Assembly: GCA_945889235.1 (NCBI GenBank)
Contig: CAMDBK010000097.1
Span: forward strand, 1-9,229
Origin: Chitinophaga pinensis
GTDB lineage: Bacteria; Bacteroidota; Bacteroidia; SXHM01
Direction: 5' to 3'
Length of the DNA stretch: 9,229 nucleotides
The notes beneath the pieces were generated by a model. That model did no database searches, had not been told where the DNA came from, and worked only from the letters and a program-made list of their open reading frames with translations. Position 1 is the stretch's first letter, and every line of letters begins with the position of its first letter. The position numbers and the translations under genes are program-made. This document shows, in pieces, positions 5,577 through 9,229 of this stretch.

Positions 5577-6566
5577 TTACATTACACCCATGGCCTCAGC
5601 ATAAATAAAAGCACCAAGCAAAACAGCAAACAGCGCTTCAGCAATCCATGCTTTTTTAAGTGTTAAAAACCAATTGGAGAAAATAACCCCCAGCGGAATA
5701 GCCGCCAGCGTAAAATGGGTGTATGACTCCACCGGAAAAATAATTCCCGACACCAGCGAAAAAAATAAAAACCACACAAACAGCAGAAAAAACTTATTCG
5801 TTTTTATTTTGCCTGACGACATTGCTTTGACAAAATTAAGCGCTGCCGGAAAAATAAATAATCCCAGAAAAATAAAGATAAGAACAGCATGTTCAGGCTT
5901 TGTGAATTGAAAATAGGACGCAGAAAAAACAGAAGCAATTTGAACAGTAAAGAAATCACCAAGCCCGTCAAACCAGAAATAATAAGTCATAACCATCAGC
6001 CACGGAATAATAAGCCCTGAAAAAGAAATCACCCATTCGCGCCAGTTAAAAGCGCGCAGTACAACAAAGCCTGTCCACACCAGAAAGAAAAAAACAACCG
6101 CAGGAAAATAAAACAGTGAAGCAATTCCCGTAAAAAGCCCTGCATCAAAGCAATGTGAAAAAGCTGATTCTTTGCGGTATGAATCAAAAACTCTGTCTGT
6201 CGCCATCAGCAAAAAAATTGCAGAAAAGTGTTGGGGTAACAATGTTCTGTAAGAAGGAAACAGCGATAGAAAAAAAATACAAAAAAGAGCAGCAAGAAAA
6301 TTACTGCGCTCACGCCCTTCACGCAAATCATATTTATTAATCATATAATTCACATACAATCCCAGAAAAATAACAAGGGCAAAAGCAAACAATTCTGATA
6401 GCAAAGGAAAATCGTTTGCAAAACTAAATCCCCGATACAGCGGCATAGCTGCAATTTGTTCTGGAGCCTGAGGATTAAGCCATGTTCCCAACCATAACAC
6501 AGCAGCAAACAATGGCAACGCGAAAACAGAGGCAGGCTGGTTGGTTTTAAAAAAACGGATAAACAT
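5577..6566 (-). CDS. polytopic inner-membrane protein, DUF6427-like
   Basis: From ATG 6566 (MFIRFFKTNQPASVF) this is a 329-residue protein with about eight to ten hydrophobic segments, for example VFALPLFAAVLWLGTWL, LFAFALVIFLGLYVNYMI, ASLFYFPAVVFFFLVWTGFVVL and AVLIFIFLGLFIFPAAL. The opening Phe-Lys-(T/S)-Asn-Gln-Pro and the overall layout match, from memory, the Bacteroidota-restricted DUF6427 family, whose function is unknown. The frame is open upstream to 6629, which would add 21 residues (MVCSCVTEIL...). I prefer 6566 because the family begins near there and a -7-like element, TTAATTTG (6589-6582), lies just upstream. That element differs from TAnnTTTG at one position. The gene is divergent from the dioxygenase homolog at 6658 and convergent with the secreted-protein gene. 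Confidence 0.75.
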   Translation of the reverse strand: MFIRFFKTNQPASVFALPLFAAVLWLGTWLNPQAPEQIAAMPLYRGFSFANDFPLLSELFAFALVIFLGLYVNYMINKYDLREGRERSNFLAALFCIFFLSLFPSYRTLLPQHFSAIFLLMATDRVFDSYRKESAFSHCFDAGLFTGIASLFYFPAVVFFFLVWTGFVVLRAFNWREWVISFSGLIIPWLMVMTYYFWFDGLGDFFTVQIASVFSASYFQFTKPEHAVLIFIFLGLFIFPAALNFVKAMSSGKIKTNKFFLLFVWFLFFSLVSGIIFPVESYTHFTLAAIPLGVIFSNWFLTLKKAWIAEALFAVLLGAFIYAEAMGVM

Positions 6567-6633
6567 TGCGTGACGAAAATACAAATTAATGCCTGCGCAT
6601 AAAATTTCCGTAACACAAGAACAAACCAATTCC

Positions 6634-6641
6634 TAAATTTG
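6634..6641 (+). promoter_or_regulatory. Bacteroidota-type -7 element TAAATTTG
   Basis: Exact TAnnTTTG match ending 16 nt before the ATG at 6658, giving a short leader for the dioxygenase homolog. No convincing TTTG -33 element is present at the usual distance, so it is a probable but not certain promoter. Confidence 0.5.
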
Positions 6642-6657
6642 TTGTTCACCTGAATAA

Positions 6658-7461
6658 ATGAATCGCAAGGATTTTATAAAAGGGGCCCTTCTAACATCCT
6701 TAACCGGAGTCACCATGAAACTGAATGCACTGAATAAATTAGTTGAACAGTATGATAACACCGAAACAATGCCTGTGTTATTCATTGGCCATGGAAGTCC
6801 CATGAATGCCATTGAAGACAATGTGTTTTCACGCGAAATGCAGCGCCTTGGGAAAGATGTTGCAAAACCTAAAGCTATCCTCATGGTTTCGGCACACTGG
6901 GAAACAAAAGGAACCTTTGTAACCGCACAGGAAAAACCGCCAACTATTCACGACTTTGGCGGTTTCCCACAAGCATTGTTTGATGTGCAGTATCCCGCAC
7001 TAGGCAGCAAATGGCTGGCTGAAGAAACAAGACAAACCGTAAAAAAAACGTCAGTTGGCTTTGACGAAACCTGGGGCTTTGACCACGGCTGCTGGAGCGT
7101 AACAAAGAATATGTTTCCGTTAGCTGATATTCCAATAATACAACTGAGTCTTGATTACACAAAACCCGCACAATACCATTATGAGCTGGCACAGGAACTT
7201 TCCACGCTCCGCAAAAAAGGCGTTTTAATAATAGGAAGTGGAAATATGGTACATAATCTTGGCATGGTTGCAATGAAAAACAATGACTTCAATACGCCCT
7301 ACGGACATGACTGGGCAATTGAAGCCACCGAAACATTTAAGAAGCACATTATAGCCAACGATCATCAACCCTTAATTAATTATTCTTCACTCGGAAAAGC
7401 CTTGCGCTTTCTATTCCAACACCTGAACATTATCTGCCCCTTATTTATACACTTGCACTGA
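6658..7461 (+). CDS. LigB/DODA-type class III extradiol dioxygenase homolog, C-terminus frameshifted
   Basis: Related to E. coli YgiD and plant 4,5-DOPA extradiol dioxygenases, metal-dependent enzymes that open catechol-type rings. The open frame has 267 residues. Family motifs are PVLFIGHGSPMNAIEDN (H45), ILMVSAHWETKG (H80), PPTIHDFGGFPQALFD, WGFDHGCW, IIQLSLDYTKPAQYH and GSGNMVHNL (H199). From about codon 248 (7399-7401) the frame departs from the family. The expected ending, which includes PTPEHYLPLIYTLALKEK, is encoded in the -1 frame and runs to TAA 7544. As read, the last 19 residues are out of frame and the conserved PTPEHY histidine is lost. Restored length would be 295 residues. The first about 37 residues (MNRKDFIKGALLTSLTG...) form a leader resembling export or leader sequences seen on Bacteroidota members. 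The true substrate is unknown. Confidence 0.85.
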   Translation: MNRKDFIKGALLTSLTGVTMKLNALNKLVEQYDNTETMPVLFIGHGSPMNAIEDNVFSREMQRLGKDVAKPKAILMVSAHWETKGTFVTAQEKPPTIHDFGGFPQALFDVQYPALGSKWLAEETRQTVKKTSVGFDETWGFDHGCWSVTKNMFPLADIPIIQLSLDYTKPAQYHYELAQELSTLRKKGVLIIGSGNMVHNLGMVAMKNNDFNTPYGHDWAIEATETFKKHIIANDHQPLINYSSLGKALRFLFQHLNIICPLFIHLH

Positions 7462-7544
7462 AAGAAAAAAAGGAATCAGTTACCTTGTTTAGCGATGCGC
7501 TTGTAGGCGGATCTATATCAATGACATCGTTGAAAATAGGCTAA
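7401..7544 (+). pseudogene. out-of-frame 3' end of the dioxygenase homolog gene
   Basis: In the -1 frame relative to the upstream part, 7401-7541 encode 47 codons. They carry the family's C-terminal motif IPTPEHYLPLIYTL (His codon 7428-7430) and the ending GGSISMTSLKIG before TAA 7542-7544. The join is consistent with loss of one base near 7399-7403, where GCCTT may originally have been GCCCTT (Ala-Leu). Confidence 0.8.
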
Positions 7545-7552
7545 ATAATTTC

Positions 7553-7613
7553 GTCACCCTGAACTTGTTTCAGGGTCTTGCTGCTTTAGATGCTGAAACA
7601 AGTTCAGCATGAC
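7553..7613. repeat. REP-like imperfect inverted repeat
   Basis: Two 25-nt arms, 7553-7577 and 7589-7613, are inverted copies matching at 21 of 25 positions around an 11-nt centre. Both contain CTGAACTTGTTTCAG or its complement. This motif is familiar from intergenic regions of many Bacteroidota genomes. Each arm is itself partly palindromic (CCCTGAA...TTTCAGGG). It sits between the dioxygenase stop and the hydrolase promoter, and in RNA it would fold into a long hairpin that could end or protect the upstream transcript. Confidence 0.75.
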
Positions 7614-7625
7614 CTATATTGTTTT

Positions 7626-7633
7626 TACATTTG
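7626..7633 (+). promoter_or_regulatory. Bacteroidota-type -7 element TACATTTG
   Basis: Exact TAnnTTTG match ending 15 nt before the ATG at 7649. It supports 7649 rather than an upstream TTG at 7619 as the start, since a transcript begun here would not contain 7619. The -33 region falls in the REP-like element and has no clear TTTG. Confidence 0.5.
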
Positions 7634-7648
7634 GCAAAAACATTTTCC

Positions 7649-8482
7649 ATGCGCTCCTTTATTGTTAAATTCTGTTTTCTGATGCTGATACTGAACTCAT
7701 GCAAAAAGCCTGATAACAGCATTGTTTTCAAAGACCTGAATTACGGAACGGACACCCGCAATATAATAGATATTTATCTTCCTCAGCAGCGGGATACCAG
7801 TACTGCAATGGTTCTTCTTATACATGGCGGAGGTTGGGTGGCCGGTGATAAAGCAAACTGGTCGCAGGAAATAATTGATGAATTTCTGAATTCCGGTTAT
7901 GCCGTTTCGTCTATGAACTACCGCTATGCCAATGGTGATTTTCATAATCAAATGAACGACATTGATAATGCTGTTGAATTTATGCAATCAAAATCAGATG
8001 GCTGGAAAATAAGCAACAATAAGTTTAACCTCATTGGTGGCAGTGCAGGAGGACACCTTGCTTTATTATACTCACATGCTTATGACAGTCTTGATGTTGT
8101 AAAATCAGTAGTTTCCATTGTTGGCCCCACAGATATGGGAGACTCTTTATTTTATCACTATGCCAGCAATTACGGAATAAGCTGGGTGTTTGAAGCCTTT
8201 CTGGGAAACACACAACAAACCAACCCACAGGTTTATCAGGATGCAAGCCCTCTCTATAATTACAGTAACGTTCCAACATTTTTTATCTGTGGCGGATTAG
8301 ATGATTTAGTACCACCTCAACAAAGTATTTGCATGTTTGATACGCTTACTGTTCATGGAATAATTACAGATACTACTGTTTTCAATAATGCCGGCCACGA
8401 TGTGTTTGGACCAAACGGGGTAAATAAACATCAGGTTTATGATGAAATAAAGTTGTGGTTAAACACTTACTCAGGCAACTGA
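7649..8482 (+). CDS. alpha/beta-hydrolase (esterase/lipase-like) lipoprotein
   Basis: A 277-residue protein of the alpha/beta-hydrolase superfamily (COG0657-like carboxylesterases), probably hydrolysing ester bonds outside the cytoplasm. It begins with a lipoprotein signal, MRSFIVKFCFLMLILNSC, with lipidation Cys18 followed by KK. The oxyanion-hole motif HGGGW is at residues 59-63, and the nucleophile elbow GGSAGGH has Ser132. The acid is probably Asp218 in GGLDDLVPP, and the base is His250 in NAGHDVFG. The full triad is present and the length is normal, so it should be active. It has its own probable promoter at 7626, a REP-like repeat upstream, and a hairpin terminator about 60 nt downstream. 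The substrate is unknown; members of this family act on acyl or acetyl esters, including sugar esters. Confidence 0.88.
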   Translation: MRSFIVKFCFLMLILNSCKKPDNSIVFKDLNYGTDTRNIIDIYLPQQRDTSTAMVLLIHGGGWVAGDKANWSQEIIDEFLNSGYAVSSMNYRYANGDFHNQMNDIDNAVEFMQSKSDGWKISNNKFNLIGGSAGGHLALLYSHAYDSLDVVKSVVSIVGPTDMGDSLFYHYASNYGISWVFEAFLGNTQQTNPQVYQDASPLYNYSNVPTFFICGGLDDLVPPQQSICMFDTLTVHGIITDTTVFNNAGHDVFGPNGVNKHQVYDEIKLWLNTYSGN

Positions 8483-8540
8483 AAATTTTTTTCGGGAGTT
8501 AAGTAGCTGTAAAACTTTGCTTTACTGCATGAATACAAGA

Positions 8541-8570
8541 ATTTCAGAAAATATTTCTGAAATATTTTTT
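8541..8570 (+). terminator. hairpin terminator after the hydrolase gene
   Basis: Perfect 10-bp inverted repeat ATTTCAGAAA (8541-8550) / TTTCTGAAAT (8554-8563) with a 3-nt loop, followed by ATTTTTT. The stem is AT-rich, so efficiency may be modest. The T tract runs straight into the TTTG -33 element of the tRNA promoter. Confidence 0.6.
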
Positions 8571-8598
8571 GGCAGCAAACAAATCTTTTCTACATTTG
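8568..8598 (+). promoter_or_regulatory. consensus Bacteroidota promoter of the tRNA operon
   Basis: TTTG at 8568-8571 and TACATTTG at 8591-8598 are separated by 19 nt, a close fit to the TTTG / TAnnTTTG consensus for the primary sigma factor in this phylum. Transcription should start near 8603-8605, giving a leader of about 170 nt before the first tRNA. It is the best promoter in the window, as expected for a tRNA-translation factor operon. Confidence 0.8.
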
Positions 8599-8773
8599 CA
8601 GTCCTTTTTTTACGGAGGACTGCGTTTTTGCGAATTAAATAATTTAAGGAAATGCAGTGTTGACAGGCGTTGCAGGAGACTGAGGTCAGGCGGAAAATCA
8701 CCAAAACGTTGGAGATAGACCGAACTGAAAAACGGCAAAAAGAGGAGATGAAGGCTTGAAAAAGGGGAAAAAT
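8599..8773 (+). other. leader of the tRNA operon
   Basis: No gene is seen here. A dyad GCAGTCCT (8598-8605) / AGGACTGC (8616-8623) followed by GTTTTT spans the predicted transcription start. The rest (8630-8773) is purine-rich with no convincing open frame. A short minus-strand frame across the promoter is not credible. Confidence 0.6.
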
Positions 8774-8847
8774 GCCGATGTAGCTCAGTTGGCCAGAGCA
8801 GCTGATTTGTAATCAGCTGGTCGGGGGTTCGAATCCCTCCATCGGCT
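8774..8847 (+). tRNA. tRNA-Thr (anticodon TGT)
   Basis: Acceptor GCCGATG (8774-8780) pairs with CATCGGC (8840-8846). The D arm is TAGCTCAGTTGGCCAGAGC, the anticodon stem GCTGA/TCAGC has anticodon TGT at 8808-8810, and the T arm is GGGGGTTCGAATCCCTC. Discriminator T8847. CCA is not encoded. Confidence 0.97.
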
Positions 8848-8886
8848 CTCGTTCTTTAAAAGATTGAATTAAAACAGGGTATCGCA

Positions 8887-8969
8887 GGGGAGATAGCCAA
8901 GTGGCCAACGGCAACAGACTGTAAATCTGTCCTCTTCGGAGTTCATAGGTTCAAATCCTATTCTCCCCA
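8887..8969 (+). tRNA. tRNA-Tyr (anticodon GTA)
   Basis: Class II tRNA of 83 nt with a long variable arm. Acceptor GGGGAGA (8887-8893) pairs with TCTCCCC (8962-8968). The anticodon stem ACAGA/TCTGT holds GTA at 8921-8923, and the T loop is GGTTCAAATCC. Discriminator A8969. CCA is not encoded. Confidence 0.97.
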
Positions 8970-9022
8970 CAAAGATTAGGGGGTTGAGGATTTGAAATCC
9001 TAAATCCTGTAATGATTAAAAA

Positions 9023-9095
9023 GCGGAAGTAGCTCATTTGGTAGAGCGTCAGCCTTCCAAGCTGAGGGTGGCCGGTTCGAGCCCGGTCTTCCGCT
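9023..9095 (+). tRNA. tRNA-Gly (anticodon TCC)
   Basis: Acceptor GCGGAAG (9023-9029) pairs with CTTCCGC (9088-9094). The anticodon stem TCAGC/GCTGA has anticodon TCC at 9056-9058, and the T arm is GCCGGTTCGAGCCCGGT. Discriminator T9095. CCA is not encoded. The Tyr-Gly spacer (8970-9022) contains a short inverted repeat AGGATTT/AAATCCT. Confidence 0.97.
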
Positions 9096-9106
9096 CGATA
9101 GAGGGT

Positions 9107-9127
9107 GGTCCCGCCTGAGGCGGGATC
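9107..9127. repeat. hairpin 1 in the tRNA-Gly/tRNA-Thr spacer
   Basis: GGTCCCGCC (9107-9115) pairs with GGCGGGATC (9119-9127) around a TGA loop, nine pairs with one G-U. Its tip CGCCTGAGGCG is nearly shared, in inverted orientation, with the hairpin at 9139-9171. Confidence 0.8.
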
Positions 9128-9138
9128 TTCGCTCAAAA

Positions 9139-9171
9139 GGGGATGGTATCGCCTCAGGCAATACCATCCCC
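9139..9171. repeat. hairpin 2 in the tRNA-Gly/tRNA-Thr spacer
   Basis: GGGGATGGTAT (9139-9149) pairs perfectly with ATACCATCCCC (9161-9171). After one C/A mismatch, GCC/GGC closes a TCA loop. There is no T tract, so it is not an ordinary terminator. It is either an RNA-processing structure between tRNAs or an inserted REP-like element. Confidence 0.85.
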
Positions 9172-9190
9172 GATTAAAAATACCCCAAAA

Positions 9191-9229
9191 GCCGTTGTAG
9201 CTCAGGGGTAGAGCACTTCCTTGGTAAGG
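9191..9229 (+). tRNA. tRNA-Thr (anticodon GGT), 3' end beyond the window
   Basis: Acceptor 5' strand GCCGTTG (9191-9197), D arm TAGCTCAGGGGTAGAGC, and an anticodon loop TTGGTAA with GGT at 9223-9225. The sequence stops inside the anticodon stem. In Bacteroidota this tRNA is normally followed by tuf; that is expectation, not seen here. Confidence 0.93.

Noticed and set aside
6567..6629. Upstream start of the membrane protein adding 21 residues
   Set aside because: The extra residues do not look like a family N-terminus, and a promoter-like element lies between the two starts.
7619..7648. Upstream TTG start for the hydrolase (extra 10 residues)
   Set aside because: It lies before the probable -7 element, and starting there would bury the lipoprotein signal that begins properly at 7649.
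8522..8704. Short minus-strand open frame over the tRNA promoter
   Set aside because: It overlaps a terminator, a consensus promoter and the operon leader, with no ribosome site or recognisable protein features.

Overview
The window looks like chromosomal DNA of a member of the Bacteroidota. The reasons are: TAnnTTTG-type -7 promoter elements in front of several genes; start codons preceded by A-rich sequence rather than Shine-Dalgarno sites; a membrane protein of a type I associate with Bacteroidota (DUF6427-like); an intergenic inverted repeat built on CTGAACTTGTTTCAG, a motif common in this phylum; and a tRNA-Thr/Tyr/Gly/Thr run, which in Bacteroidota normally leads into tuf. The genus cannot be told from the sequence.

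Layout. (1) 37-1155 (+) is an intact Old Yellow Enzyme-family flavin oxidoreductase. (2) 1164-3136 (-) is an AT-rich gene for a DUF2075-type protein: an N-terminal PD-(D/E)XK nuclease domain fused to an SF1-type helicase/ATPase. It is broken by a one-base frameshift and by an in-frame TGA. (3) 3189-3542 (-) is a small HTH (XRE-like) regulator. (4) 3543-3971 carries no ordinary gene. It holds a strict 21-bp-period array with a CACCG core. The minus strand of the array is open as a 79-residue Cys/Gly/Tyr-rich protein with a perfect seven-residue period. (5) 3972-4952 (+) is an uncharacterised two-domain protein followed by a very strong terminator. (6) 5065-5562 (+) is an unrecognised secreted protein. 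(7) 5577-6566 (-) is a polytopic membrane protein. (8) 6658-7544 (+) is a LigB/DODA-type extradiol dioxygenase homolog with a frameshift near its 3' end. (9) 7553-7613 is a REP-like inverted repeat. (10) 7649-8482 (+) is an alpha/beta-hydrolase lipoprotein. (11) 8541-9229 contains a hairpin terminator, a consensus Bacteroidota promoter, tRNA-Thr(TGT), tRNA-Tyr(GTA), tRNA-Gly(TCC) and the 5' half of tRNA-Thr(GGT) cut by the window edge. Two strong hairpins lie in the Gly-Thr spacer.

There is no sign of one shared pathway. The right end is housekeeping translation machinery and the rest is a mix of single-gene units. The segment 1164-3971 (nuclease-helicase, HTH regulator, periodic array, unknown two-domain protein) is the accessory-looking part and the most interesting. 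Three disabling changes (two single-base losses and one nonsense codon) fall in two genes. They may reflect gene decay or base-calling/assembly error, and this cannot be settled from the sequence alone.
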